Assembly: GCA_021792315.1 (NCBI GenBank)
Contig: JAJYUX010000022.1
Location: forward strand, 1-19,529
Length of the DNA stretch: 19,529 nt
Source: an archaeon
GTDB lineage: Archaea; Thermoproteota; Nitrososphaeria; Nitrososphaerales; CADDZS01
Reading direction: 5' to 3'
Under the pieces are notes generated by a model. It saw only the letters and a program-made list of their open reading frames with translations, ran no database searches and was not told where the DNA came from. Each line of letters starts with the position of its first letter. Within the stretch, counting starts at the first letter, position 1. Positions 1-8,476 of the stretch are shown here, piece after piece. The position numbers and the translations under genes are program-made.

Positions 1-2
1 AT

Positions 3-860
3 GAAGCGATTGCGCCTGAACTCCCTGGTGGAATAATGCACGAAAGATCCGGCGAGGGTTACTCGATCTCACTAGTTGATCCATACCGAGTTGAAGACAG
101 AAAGCCGGTGCGCTTCTACAACAGGGGCGTCCTTGTCAAGAGGGAAGTCATATCCAGAAGACCAAATCTGACAGGGTTTGTGAACACAGATCTGTCATTG
201 GTAACGGGTCGAGGGGCTTACGTTGAAGATGATCAGTACCACAAATTCAAGAAATCTCTCGATTCACTCGTTGAAGATATTCCGGACTCGCCGCATTATT
301 CCAATGTTCTAGTGCAAAAATCTCTGAACAAGCTTGCAAGAGTTCTCGAAAAGGCACTCTCGACAGTTGAGATTACACTGCCAGCAGAATACAAAGTCGT
401 CAACGAGGCAGAATTAGCATCATCACAATTCCAGGTCGAGATACCAACCAAGTCGAAGGAAAAAGTGAAACGAATCAAGATCGTCACCGGAACTCCAAGA
501 TTGCCGAGAGAGATCCGCGCTGCAAAGACCACGTTCGGGACGGTGAAAGAAGCTCAGCTAAGTCCGTCCGACCTTCCTGTCATGACTACTTCTGATTCAA
601 TAATACTCAATTTGTCCCACCCTCACATTTCGCAACTTGCAACGATTCCTGGAATGTACAGAGATTTGACACTCATGACATTCGTGGCGGAGGGGTTCGT
701 CGATCTTCTGGGAATAAAGAGCAAAGAAGAATACAAAGATACAACCGACAAAGTCATCCGAGAAATGTTGAAGCTGTATGGACAGGATTCAGTGCAGGTT
801 CCGAAAGAAAATGAAGACAAGACATCGGATAATGCGAGACCGAAACAATCTGAGAAGTAA
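3..860 (+). CDS. C-terminal part of an ATPase-like protein (possibly Hsp90/GHKL-like), 5'-truncated by the window edge
   Basis: The reading frame is open from the first complete codon in the window to TAA at 858-860, so the gene probably begins to the left. An internal ATG at 36, with GGTGG just before it, could be the start of a 274-residue protein, but the sequence there already looks mid-domain. The segment FYNRGVLV followed by GFVNTDLSLVTGRGAYVEDD (residues about 27-67 from that ATG) recalls the region after the ATPase domain in Hsp90-like GHKL proteins, where the chain passes a conserved N-x-D/P and R-x-x-V element. The nucleotide-binding motifs of that family would lie outside the window and cannot be checked. 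The C-terminal 30 residues are charged, rich in Lys, Glu and Asp, and probably disordered. No membrane segment is visible. The frame is real (long, no shadow features); the family assignment is tentative. Confidence 0.55.
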   Translation, partial: EAIAPELPGGIMHERSGEGYSISLVDPYRVEDRKPVRFYNRGVLVKREVISRRPNLTGFVNTDLSLVTGRGAYVEDDQYHKFKKSLDSLVEDIPDSPHYSNVLVQKSLNKLARVLEKALSTVEITLPAEYKVVNEAELASSQFQVEIPTKSKEKVKRIKIVTGTPRLPREIRAAKTTFGTVKEAQLSPSDLPVMTTSDSIILNLSHPHISQLATIPGMYRDLTLMTFVAEGFVDLLGIKSKEEYKDTTDKVIREMLKLYGQDSVQVPKENEDKTSDNARPKQSEK

Positions 861-886
861 GATTCACATCGCCCTACTGGATTGAA

Positions 887-896
887 ATACATAAAT
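887..896 (+). promoter_or_regulatory. TATA-like box for the CoxL-type gene
   Basis: An A/T-rich stretch, ATACATAAAT, lies in the short gap between two genes. It is centred about 29 nt before the GTG at 921, the distance expected for a leaderless or near-leaderless archaeal transcript. No ribosome-binding sequence precedes the GTG, which agrees with leaderless initiation. This is inferred from spacing and composition only. Confidence 0.4.
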
Positions 897-920
897 CAAT
901 TATTCGCCATCTAGTCCTAT

Positions 921-3266
921 GTGTCGAATCAACTAATTGCAGTAGAACACTCAACACAGAAGAGACTGTCTCGAATCGTTGGAAGGTCGCTCCTACGGAA
1001 AGAGGACTCACGGATTCTTAAGGGACACACTCGATACGTGGATGACATAAGACTTCCTGCGATGCTTCATGCAGCCGTGCTTCGGAGCTCGTATGCGCAC
1101 GCAATGATTACAAAGATTGATGTCTCAAGATCATTAAGCATGCCTGGAGTTAGGGCAGTCATCACTTCTGCTGATTTACCACAAGATCTTAAACTGCTCT
1201 CGACATTTGAAACTGATGATGGTAGCAAGATAGATAGACCAGTGCTAGCAGCTGATGAGGTTAGGTATGTGGGCGAGCAGATCGCATTCGTCGTGGCGGA
1301 TTCGATTTACGAGGCAGAAGACGCTGTTGAATCTATTGGTGTTCATTACAGACCTCTGGATGTTGTAATAGACCCTGCAGTAGCTGCGAAAGACGATTCA
1401 CCCAAGTGTCACGCAGGAATCGAGAGCAATGTCGTGGCTTCCGAAAAGATAGAATCTGGAGATGTAGAACGCGAATTCTCAAAAGCTGAGAAGATCGTGA
1501 GAGTTGATCTCTTGAATCAAAGACTCTCCCCAACACCTATGGAACCAAGGGGATCAGTGGCTCAATACGATGATGGTTCTGGAATCTTGACATTATGGAT
1601 ATCGACTCAGGGTCCATTTCAAAACAGAAGTGATCTTGCGGAGATTCTCCATATGCAGGAGGATAAGATTCGCGTGATAGTTCCGGATGTGGGCGGGGGA
1701 TTTGGAGCAAAAATGTCTGCTTACCCTGAAGAGGTTCTTGTTTGTCTGGCGGCCAAGTGGTTGAAAAGACCAATAAAGTGGATCGAGAGCAGATCGGAGA
1801 ACTTTGCATCTATGACTCATGGCCGCGGGCAGCTGCAACATGTTGAACTCGCATCCACCATTAGTGGAAGGATTCTGGGATTAAAGGTGAAGATAATCGG
1901 AGACTCCGGTGCTTATGCATCTCAAGGTTCAACAGATGCCACCTTTACACTAAGGATGTGCCCGGGCCAGTATTCCGTGCCCGCTTATCGAGGAGAAGCT
2001 CTTGTTGTCCTAACAAACAAGGTCCCGCACGACGCTTACAGGGGAGCATCGCGACCTGAAGCTACATATCTGATTGAGCGGGCAATAGACGAACTAGCTA
2101 GAGTGCTACATATAGATCCTGTTGAGATCAGACTCCTGAACTTCATTCCAAGAGAAGAGTTTCCCTTCAAGACTGTGGGGAATTTGAAGTACGACACGGG
2201 CGACTATTCGATGAATCTCAACAAGGCGGTCAAAGTTTCTCGATATAACGAGTGGCGCAACTATCAGAAAAAGGCACGCCAGGAAGGCAGATTGATAGGC
2301 GTTGGACTAGCCACCTATGTTGAGATTTGTGGTTTTGGACCAGATTTCCCTCAGACTGCAGCAATTACCGTTAACGAATCTGGAAGAGTGACTGTAATTT
2401 CAGGAACGTCACCGCACGGGCAGGGTCACGAGACTCCACTTGCACAAATTGTGGCAGACAGACTCGGACTAACTATTGATGAAATCTCAGTGAACTACGG
2501 AGATACCGCAATGCTCCCTTGGGGGACTTTTACCGCTGGGAGCAGGTCTGCTGCTCTTGGGGGCGCCGCGGTCATGATGTCTGCTGAAAAGATCAAGGAC
2601 AAGATGGCAAAGATTGCGTCCAAGGTGCTTGATGTGCCTTTCGAAGATATCAATTTCGCCGACGGCAATATCTCTTCAGGGTCAGATCCCAAGAAGAGGC
2701 TTTCTTTCGCAGAAGTTGCGTCCTTGGCTTACAAGCCCAGAAAGCTTCCGAATGGAATGGAACCTGTTCTCTTTGCATTCAGCTGTTTTGCTCCTCCGAC
2801 TTTCACTTTTCCATTTGGCACCCATCTAGCGGTTGCGGAAATTGATAGAGCGACCGGGCGAATCGATATATTGGACTATGCATCTGTGGATGACTGCGGC
2901 CGTGTGCTGAATCCTATGATTGTCGAAGGTCAAATCCACGGAGGAATAGTTCAAGGACTAGGGCAAGCATTGCTCGAGGATGTGTCATATAATTCTGAAG
3001 GTCAACTACTGACTTCAAGCTTTTTGGATTATCAGATTCCAGAGGCAAGTGATGTTCCTAACATAAGATCATTTAGAACAGAAACTCCTACTCATGCTAA
3101 TCCTCTAGGAATAAAGGGAATCGGAGAGGCTGGTACAATAGCAGCGACTCCTGCAGTAGCAAACGCCGTAAGCGATGCGTTATCAGAACTAGGTGCACAA
3201 GTCGAAAGAATGCCTTTATCGATGCGATATATCAAATGCCTTATCGAGAAATCTGTCAAGAGATAA
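921..3266 (+). CDS. Xanthine dehydrogenase/CO dehydrogenase-type molybdopterin-binding large subunit (form II-like)
   Basis: This is a 781-residue protein of the molybdenum hydroxylase family, the usual length for CoxL/XdhA-type subunits. These proteins bind the molybdenum cofactor and catalyse hydroxylation or oxidation of aldehydes, purines, aromatic compounds or CO. The family order is visible: the N-terminal RILKGHTRYVDDI segment, a GGGFGAKM molybdopterin-contact motif, an active-site loop AYRGASR at 372-378, and the catalytic Glu in GIGEAGT (Glu736). The loop is the form II type (AYRGAGR-like). True CO dehydrogenases of form I have AYxCSFR with the Cys that carries the Mo-Cu cluster, and that Cys is absent here, so CO oxidation cannot be assumed. 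GTG is chosen as start because the ATG two bases upstream is in another frame. No FAD or 2Fe-2S subunit gene lies in the window, so the partners must be elsewhere or beyond the left edge. Confidence 0.9.
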   Translation: MSNQLIAVEHSTQKRLSRIVGRSLLRKEDSRILKGHTRYVDDIRLPAMLHAAVLRSSYAHAMITKIDVSRSLSMPGVRAVITSADLPQDLKLLSTFETDDGSKIDRPVLAADEVRYVGEQIAFVVADSIYEAEDAVESIGVHYRPLDVVIDPAVAAKDDSPKCHAGIESNVVASEKIESGDVEREFSKAEKIVRVDLLNQRLSPTPMEPRGSVAQYDDGSGILTLWISTQGPFQNRSDLAEILHMQEDKIRVIVPDVGGGFGAKMSAYPEEVLVCLAAKWLKRPIKWIESRSENFASMTHGRGQLQHVELASTISGRILGLKVKIIGDSGAYASQGSTDATFTLRMCPGQYSVPAYRGEALVVLTNKVPHDAYRGASRPEATYLIERAIDELARVLHIDPVEIRLLNFIPREEFPFKTVGNLKYDTGDYSMNLNKAVKVSRYNEWRNYQKKARQEGRLIGVGLATYVEICGFGPDFPQTAAITVNESGRVTVISGTSPHGQGHETPLAQIVADRLGLTIDEISVNYGDTAMLPWGTFTAGSRSAALGGAAVMMSAEKIKDKMAKIASKVLDVPFEDINFADGNISSGSDPKKRLSFAEVASLAYKPRKLPNGMEPVLFAFSCFAPPTFTFPFGTHLAVAEIDRATGRIDILDYASVDDCGRVLNPMIVEGQIHGGIVQGLGQALLEDVSYNSEGQLLTSSFLDYQIPEASDVPNIRSFRTETPTHANPLGIKGIGEAGTIAATPAVANAVSDALSELGAQVERMPLSMRYIKCLIEKSVKR

Positions 3267-3288
3267 GCTGCCACAGAACTCTTGTCCA

Positions 3289-3450
3289 CTAAACGTCCTT
3301 CACATACTGGCTGTGAAAGACTTTGATGTGACGCTGCAACTGAGTCTCTCCATTGACTAGGGGGAGATTTTTGGGAAAACTTCCTTTACAGTACGGACAC
3401 GACTCGACATCTCGACCGCCTTCTGGAAGCAAATCTCTTGATTCAGTCAT
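3289..3450 (-). CDS. Small C2H2 zinc-finger protein (53 aa)
   Basis: A 53-codon frame runs from ATG at 3450 to TAG at 3289, starting 31 bp after the stop of the hydrolase gene on the same strand. It encodes one zinc finger, CPYC at residues 18-21 followed by HIKVFH at 39-44 (C-x2-C-x19-H-x4-H). The interval between Cys and His pairs is longer than the about 12 residues of a classical C2H2 finger. The rest is a short acidic N-terminus and a basic C-terminal helix. It probably binds nucleic acid or acts as a transcriptional regulator, but the target cannot be read from the sequence. It may be the last gene of an aglB-hydrolase-finger transcript. The frame ends 22 bp from the convergent CoxL-type gene. 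The paired Cys and His motifs make a chance frame unlikely. Confidence 0.72.
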   Translation of the reverse strand: MTESRDLLPEGGRDVESCPYCKGSFPKNLPLVNGETQLQRHIKVFHSQYVKDV

Positions 3451-3481
3451 CTTTTCACAGACTTTTTCAGCCGAGGTTATT

Positions 3482-4369
3482 TCAAACTTTTGTGATCGCG
3501 GATTTGGATCTTCCTAGTAGGTAGTCGCAGTTCCAATGTACCAAAAATCTGCAACTCCAATTCCTCGTAGATTCAGTCTCAAAACAAGATTGTATCACCG
3601 CTCTGTCCGGCTCTTCGAGAAGAAGCAATCTCCTTGATAAATCTCGAAGATAGTCCGCGAACCGAGAAACTTCTGCTCTTCCTCCCACGGTGCCGTGACC
3701 AGGAAGAAATTTTGAATACGTGGTATGGTCCATAAGATTGAGTGTGCGGACCCATTCTTCCAGGTTGGCATCTTCGATGTTGGGAAAGAATGAATTAACG
3801 AAAACGTCTCCCATCAGGATTACACCTAGATGGGGCATGGCAAGCATGGTATCTCCGAGTGTGTGGGCTCCGTTGTTCGGGTGAATGAATACGAACTTAG
3901 CACCCTCAATATTCAGATTGAATCCAGATTCATAAGTAACGTTCGGGATCTCTACTCTTGATGTGAGAGACGGAGCGAGTTTATTGTATGATTTCTTATA
4001 CTTCTGGATTCTTTCTGTACCAATGCTCCGGATGATTTGGGCGCACAACTCATGCGAGATAATGCTTAGTCCGGAGGTTGAGTACTTTTTCGAGAAATAT
4101 GAATTCCCAAGAATATGATCTGAATGATCGTGGCTGTTAACGATGTACCTGATCTTCTTATCGGTAATCGCTGATATGGCGATGTCTAGTAACCTTGCAT
4201 ATCTAGAAGAAAATCCAGTATCGAAAAGAAGAACAGAGTCTTCCAGAATAACGAAACCCTGGTTTGACGCTAGAAAAGATTCCGGACTTTCAGCCTGATC
4301 AAATATGACGGAGAATACGTCTCTGGCAATTTCTATCGGCTTAATGACATGCCGTTGGTTTACTGGCAT
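3482..4369 (-). CDS. Metallo-beta-lactamase-fold hydrolase
   Basis: This 295-residue protein has the metallo-beta-lactamase fold with a complete binuclear metal site. The HxHxDH motif is HDHSDH at residues 80-85. A further His169 lies in GAHTLGD, a metal-bridging Asp188 in ILMGDVF, and His225 in LPGHG. Families with this pattern cleave esters, amides or thioesters; the substrate here is unknown. The arrangement resembles SoxH/quinoprotein-relay-type and lactamase-like hydrolases rather than RNA-processing beta-CASP enzymes, because no beta-CASP domain is present. There is no signal peptide or membrane segment, so it is probably cytoplasmic. The last 30 residues carry three Cys and no recognised motif. 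It starts 19 bp after the aglB stop on the same strand, so the two are probably co-transcribed. Whether it takes part in glycosylation is only a suggestion from position. Confidence 0.85.
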   Translation of the reverse strand: MPVNQRHVIKPIEIARDVFSVIFDQAESPESFLASNQGFVILEDSVLLFDTGFSSRYARLLDIAISAITDKKIRYIVNSHDHSDHILGNSYFSKKYSTSGLSIISHELCAQIIRSIGTERIQKYKKSYNKLAPSLTSRVEIPNVTYESGFNLNIEGAKFVFIHPNNGAHTLGDTMLAMPHLGVILMGDVFVNSFFPNIEDANLEEWVRTLNLMDHTTYSKFLPGHGTVGGRAEVSRFADYLRDLSRRLLLLEEPDRAVIQSCFETESTRNWSCRFLVHWNCDYLLGRSKSAITKV

Positions 4370-4388
4370 GTTGAATGGCCGGCATACC

Positions 4389-6755
4389 CTAGAAAGTAGT
4401 GGCGTTGTAGTTTACTTTGTATATCAGGACTCCTGTAATGAGTCCCTGCGTTGTCGAAGTCATGCTTGATGATTCGAATGCAATCTGGAATGGGTTGGTG
4501 GTACTTGTCTCAGGGTAATTCATATGATATGTGTAAAGCTCTGTATAGCCATTGGCAATTCCACTCGCACCAGTTGATGTCGAAACAGTGGCGTTGTATC
4601 CTTGCTGCGTTGTGCCTGAAACCGGATTGTAGAACAAACCTTGGGAAAGGTAGGGGATGAGCTTGCCAAAAGTCGAATTGGACCAGAAGTACGGAGTCGG
4701 AGTGAAATCGTCAGCCTGCATGAGCGCATCCGGCCCATTGGTTTCGTAAAGACAACCGCATGTAAGGTTTCCAATTCTGATGAACCACTGTTTCTTTGAT
4801 TCATCACCGCCGCCTGGCTGAGGATATGGTGTGGGTACGGTCAGGGTATAATATATGCCACCGCCGTTTGCCTGCTCATTGAGAATATATCCTGTGATGA
4901 AAATCAGTATGTATTGCGGTGAATGCAGTTCCTTCAGGACTTGAATGGATTGTTGGGGCGGAACCATTAGCGCTTGTCCTATCAGAGAAATCTGGGTTTC
5001 ATTAATGGTTGCATTATCCGCAAGGGTGGTGACATTGCCCATTACAGTCATCCAATATCCATAATCCCACCACGCCGCTATTGTGGTGTTCGGTCCCAAT
5101 TGCCGCATCCAGTTAAAAGCCTGAAGCCAATCGGTGCTAGTGGTTGTGAATGCAGTGCCGCCATTTGCAATACTTGTGGGAACGTTAGCACTCGCAATCC
5201 AACCTGAACTGTTTAGTTGATAGCCTGCGCTTGCGATATTCACGTTAGTGGGATAGAACATCGGAAAGGCTATCAGAATGACCATCGCCAATGCAAAAAC
5301 AACCTTCACCTCGCTTCTGGACTCGTAAATTCTGCTTTTCTTTCGACTCACAGCTGAGACTGACGGTCGCATGATCGATTCGGCAAGTTCAATCAAACCA
5401 ATGGCGCCTATGAGTGCGAGAGCCAGAGTCGAGTAAACCATGAGTCTTGCGAAAGAAGATGCGATGTAGACTCCTGTGAAGGCTAATACTAGAGCATATA
5501 TTGTTTCGATAGTGCGCCTGCGGAAGGCAACATAAGCACCAAATCCTGAAAGAATTATGATGATACCATAATCACTAAAGAACTGACTCCCGGTCGGAAC
5601 TGCCTGCTCCGCAACCGACTGCACTAGTGGGTTAGATTGCCTGAGTTGTGAATACAAAACAGTCAGGTACCTTCCAGACAGACTGCCAATGGCACCGAAC
5701 GAAGCTGCGATCAACCCGCCAAAGATAAAAACTAACAGTATTTTCAGAAGATTGCGATTGTATGATAATGGGTCCCCATACTTCTTCAAAAAGTGTGCCA
5801 GAAACGCGAACAACCAAGAACCCAATAGAGCTAGGCCTTCTATGTTTGTGATGATGCTGGGTCCGGGACGCGGGGTGGCTGCAGAGATGAGTAGTAGAGC
5901 TGCAACTGCAATCGACCCGCCGGTCACTGTTTTCTGGAGGTCAATGTTCTTAACAAATGGCGCGATGGTGAAAATCAGAGCGAATATCAAGACAAACTCA
6001 TCGCCCCCTCCCCAATCGATCATGGAGTAACCAAACATCATTCCTGCTATTGCAGATCTTGCCAGAACTCCTCTGAGGCTGGTTTTGGAGCTGTACATTG
6101 ATAGAAAGAAATAGGCACCTATGAGAGAAACAAAAAGCGAGAGTGGTTCAGACTTGAACCACCCGAGATTACCTCTCTGAAGTATGGGCGGCGAAACGGC
6201 AAAAATCAACGCTGCGAAGATTCCGCCAGCACTGTTGGTCATCTTCTTTACCAGATAGTACAGCGGGATGATAGTCAGAGAACCAATCATGACTGGGAAG
6301 AACACGAGGTAATCATAATATGAAATCGGTAGGTGCAATACCGAATTAATGAAAAGATAGGAAATGGCTCCTGTTAACTGAAGACCCACCTGACTGGTAG
6401 CTGCGACGTTTCTGCCGTAAGGATACCAGGTTCGAATGTCGTGCCAGAAGAAATATCCCTGACTGTCGTGGCATACTTGTGAAAGGTCTGAAGGTGGACA
6501 GTTCGGTGGATTGTTGAACAAAGCGTAATAAAGGCCGTGCTGTTGCGCAAGAGTTACAACATGAAGTGAAGCGTAATAGTCAAAGTAGGGGTCGAATTCG
6601 TTGAGGTACCAACCGTAAACTGCAGGGTACAGCCTCATAATTAGGGCAATCACGAATACCAGAGACATTGCCAGAAATATGGTGGCGGTTCTGCGAGACA
6701 TCACCGGGCGATAGAAAATTGATTTAGCCTCGGTAATAGTGTCCTTTATGGTCAT
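4389..6755 (-). CDS. aglB: Oligosaccharyltransferase AglB/Stt3, archaeal N-glycosylation
   Basis: A 788-residue membrane protein of the Stt3/AglB family, the single-subunit oligosaccharyltransferase. It transfers a dolichol-linked glycan to Asn in N-x-S/T sequons on the outer face of the archaeal membrane. The N-terminus has a transmembrane helix at about 25-43, then the first catalytic acidic motif EFDPYF (Glu53, Asp55). About a dozen further helices follow, with KSEP in place of a second DxD and SVAEQ at about 379-383 matching the TIxE/SVSE motif of the external loop. The C-terminal soluble domain carries WWDYG at 562-566, which recognises the +2 Ser/Thr of the sequon. It is Asn- and Thr-rich with many N-x-T/S sites of its own, as expected for an exported domain. 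A TATA-like box lies about 32 nt upstream, so it is probably transcribed separately from gcvTH and together with the hydrolase downstream. Confidence 0.93.
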   Translation of the reverse strand: MTIKDTITEAKSIFYRPVMSRRTATIFLAMSLVFVIALIMRLYPAVYGWYLNEFDPYFDYYASLHVVTLAQQHGLYYALFNNPPNCPPSDLSQVCHDSQGYFFWHDIRTWYPYGRNVAATSQVGLQLTGAISYLFINSVLHLPISYYDYLVFFPVMIGSLTIIPLYYLVKKMTNSAGGIFAALIFAVSPPILQRGNLGWFKSEPLSLFVSLIGAYFFLSMYSSKTSLRGVLARSAIAGMMFGYSMIDWGGGDEFVLIFALIFTIAPFVKNIDLQKTVTGGSIAVAALLLISAATPRPGPSIITNIEGLALLGSWLFAFLAHFLKKYGDPLSYNRNLLKILLVFIFGGLIAASFGAIGSLSGRYLTVLYSQLRQSNPLVQSVAEQAVPTGSQFFSDYGIIIILSGFGAYVAFRRRTIETIYALVLAFTGVYIASSFARLMVYSTLALALIGAIGLIELAESIMRPSVSAVSRKKSRIYESRSEVKVVFALAMVILIAFPMFYPTNVNIASAGYQLNSSGWIASANVPTSIANGGTAFTTTSTDWLQAFNWMRQLGPNTTIAAWWDYGYWMTVMGNVTTLADNATINETQISLIGQALMVPPQQSIQVLKELHSPQYILIFITGYILNEQANGGGIYYTLTVPTPYPQPGGGDESKKQWFIRIGNLTCGCLYETNGPDALMQADDFTPTPYFWSNSTFGKLIPYLSQGLFYNPVSGTTQQGYNATVSTSTGASGIANGYTELYTYHMNYPETSTTNPFQIAFESSSMTSTTQGLITGVLIYKVNYNATTF

Positions 6756-6782
6756 TCGTAGAGCCTCACTCTCTTTGAATGC

Positions 6783-6791
6783 CCTTTAAGG
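6783..6791 (-). promoter_or_regulatory. TATA-like box for aglB
   Basis: On the minus strand this reads as CTTAAAG within a CCTTAAAGG context, centred about 32 nt before the aglB ATG, in the 50-bp gap after gcvH. Position and composition fit an archaeal TATA box and suggest that aglB starts its own transcript. Confidence 0.4.
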
Positions 6792-6805
6792 TTTCTGCCT
6801 TTATC

Positions 6806-7216
6806 TCATTCAGAAGCTTTTACTTCAGCGATGTAGTCAGAATATGATTTTGCATTCAGCAACTGCTTTGATTCCTCTATGAAAGCATCTGATGATATCT
6901 CAAGCATCCAACCGTCACCATACGGAGAAGATCCAAGTACCTCTGGTGTTTGCGTCAATCTAGAATTCACTTTCAACACTTTTCCCGAAACTGGCATGTA
7001 GAGATCAGAGACAGTCTTTACAGATTCTACTTGTCCAAATACATCATTCGATTTTAGAGACGCGCCAATTTGGGGCAGATTGACATAGACGATGTCATTG
7101 AGCATTTTTACTGCGTATTCAGTTATTCCGACAAGAAAAGAGGTGCCTACTTGTTTTATCCATTCATGCTCCTTGGTGTAGAGCAACCCCTCGGGGATGA
7201 TGTATGAATCTATCAA
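6806..7216 (-). CDS. gcvH: Glycine cleavage system H protein
   Basis: This 136-residue protein is the lipoyl carrier of the glycine cleavage system. It shuttles the aminomethyl group from the decarboxylase (P protein) to the T protein. The GcvH signature is clear: YTKEHEW at residues 13-19, VGITEYA at 29-35, and the lipoylation region ESVKTVSDLYMPVSG with the modified Lys67. The C-terminal helix containing YGDGWM and ending in Ser-Asp-Tyr is also typical. The length is normal. The start is TTG at 7216, giving MIDSYIIPEG just before the conserved LYTKEHEW. It follows gcvT by 36 bp on the same strand. The gcvP genes and lipoate ligase genes are not in the window. Confidence 0.95.
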   Translation of the reverse strand: MIDSYIIPEGLLYTKEHEWIKQVGTSFLVGITEYAVKMLNDIVYVNLPQIGASLKSNDVFGQVESVKTVSDLYMPVSGKVLKVNSRLTQTPEVLGSSPYGDGWMLEISSDAFIEESKQLLNAKSYSDYIAEVKASE

Positions 7217-7252
7217 AACAAAACAGACTCACGAAAAAGCGGTAGATAAGAA

Positions 7253-8383
7253 CTATGCCGTTTTCCTCTTGTACCCATACATGTTGGTGTCATAAAAAGG
7301 TACCCGAACCACTTGTGAATCTTTTTCTGTCTCTCTGATACTTATGGCCAAGTGTTGCCCGTGAGAGGACAACGGTGTCGGTACGTAGCCCATTCCAATT
7401 CCAATCTTGATCAGTGGTGAGAAAGTTCCAGAAGTAACGTTGCCCACTTTCTTGCCAGAGAAAGAAATATCGAAACCGTGCCTCGGTATTCCTTGATTGA
7501 GCATTGAGAAAGCTACTCTTCTCTTTGTCGCTCCGTTCCTGACTTGTCTCTCTATTGGGGATCTACCGATGAATTCTCTTTCATCCAACTCAATGATGCT
7601 GTCCAGAGACGCCTCAACGGGTGTGACGGTTTCGTCAATATCTTGTCCATAGAGACACATTCCTGCCTCGAGTCTCAAAGTATCCCTTGAACCAAGTCCG
7701 CAAGGAAGAACGCCGAGATTCTTGCCCAGTTCAAGAAGCGCGTTCCAAATCTTCAGTGCCCTTTCAGGATTGTCTAGAGGTGCGTCAAATATGGTAATCT
7801 CCACTCCATCTTCACCAGTGTACCCTGTTCTGGAGACCAAACATCGTTCACCATCAACACGGCACTCAATGAACGAGAATCGCTTCAAATCACTTATACT
7901 CATGTCTGAAAGGTTTTGCAAAATCCGAATCGCTAGCGGACCCTGAAAAGCAACCAGCGCTGTTTCATTAGACAAATCATCGATCTTCACATCAAAAACA
8001 TTTGAGTGTCCTTTGATCCAACCAATGTCTTTGCTTCGGTTTCCCGCATTAACCACTACGATATATTTCGAGGTTGAAATCTTATTTACTATCACATCAT
8101 CGATGATACCTCCTTTCTCATTGCACATTACTGTGTAGAAAGCTCTTCCATCACCAAATCTTGCGCAGTTCGTCGGAAGCAACCTCCTAAGGAATTCAGT
8201 TGCTCCCTGACCACTAATTGACACCCGCCCCATATGCGAAACGTCAAACAACCCTGCGGAATTCCTAACGGCCATGTGTTCGTCAACTATGCTAGTGTAC
8301 CATAACGGCATCTCAAAGCCTGAGAATTCAGTAAGCTTGCCATGCGCCTCGTGAAACTCAAAAAGATGAGATTTGCTTGTCAT
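7253..8383 (-). CDS. gcvT: Glycine cleavage system T protein (aminomethyltransferase)
   Basis: A 376-residue aminomethyltransferase that moves the one-carbon unit from lipoylated GcvH to tetrahydrofolate, or to tetrahydromethanopterin in archaea, releasing ammonia. The family pattern runs from the N-terminus: FSGFEMPLWY at about 20-29, LFDVSHMGR at 45-53, and GGIIDDVIV with the catalytic Asp at about 96. Then come SRTGYTGEDG in the folate-binding fold and LRLEAGM with ChlYGQDID-like context. The C-terminal barrel follows with GNVTSGTFSP. Full length, no frameshift. It is divergent from cofE with 45 bp between the ATG and the upstream GTG of that gene. An AT-rich element around 8408-8420 lies about 30 nt from this ATG and could serve both directions. 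gcvH follows directly. Confidence 0.95.
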   Translation of the reverse strand: MTSKSHLFEFHEAHGKLTEFSGFEMPLWYTSIVDEHMAVRNSAGLFDVSHMGRVSISGQGATEFLRRLLPTNCARFGDGRAFYTVMCNEKGGIIDDVIVNKISTSKYIVVVNAGNRSKDIGWIKGHSNVFDVKIDDLSNETALVAFQGPLAIRILQNLSDMSISDLKRFSFIECRVDGERCLVSRTGYTGEDGVEITIFDAPLDNPERALKIWNALLELGKNLGVLPCGLGSRDTLRLEAGMCLYGQDIDETVTPVEASLDSIIELDEREFIGRSPIERQVRNGATKRRVAFSMLNQGIPRHGFDISFSGKKVGNVTSGTFSPLIKIGIGMGYVPTPLSSHGQHLAISIRETEKDSQVVRVPFYDTNMYGYKRKTA

Positions 8384-8476
8384 TTGTTCAAGTACCTAAA
8401 TCTACGAGCTAATTAGTATTAGATCCTTGTGCGCTTCGACATATTGAATAGAGGGGCTGAGCTTGTTCGGGTCCAA

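Noticed and set aside
921..3266. Annotation as genuine aerobic CO dehydrogenase large subunit
   Set aside because: The active-site loop is AYRGASR and lacks the Cys required for the Mo-Cu centre of form I CO dehydrogenase.
8429..8476. GTG at 8429 as the cofE start
   Set aside because: It adds 16 residues without family support; the ATG at 8477 gives the usual CofE N-terminus. It is kept only as an alternative.
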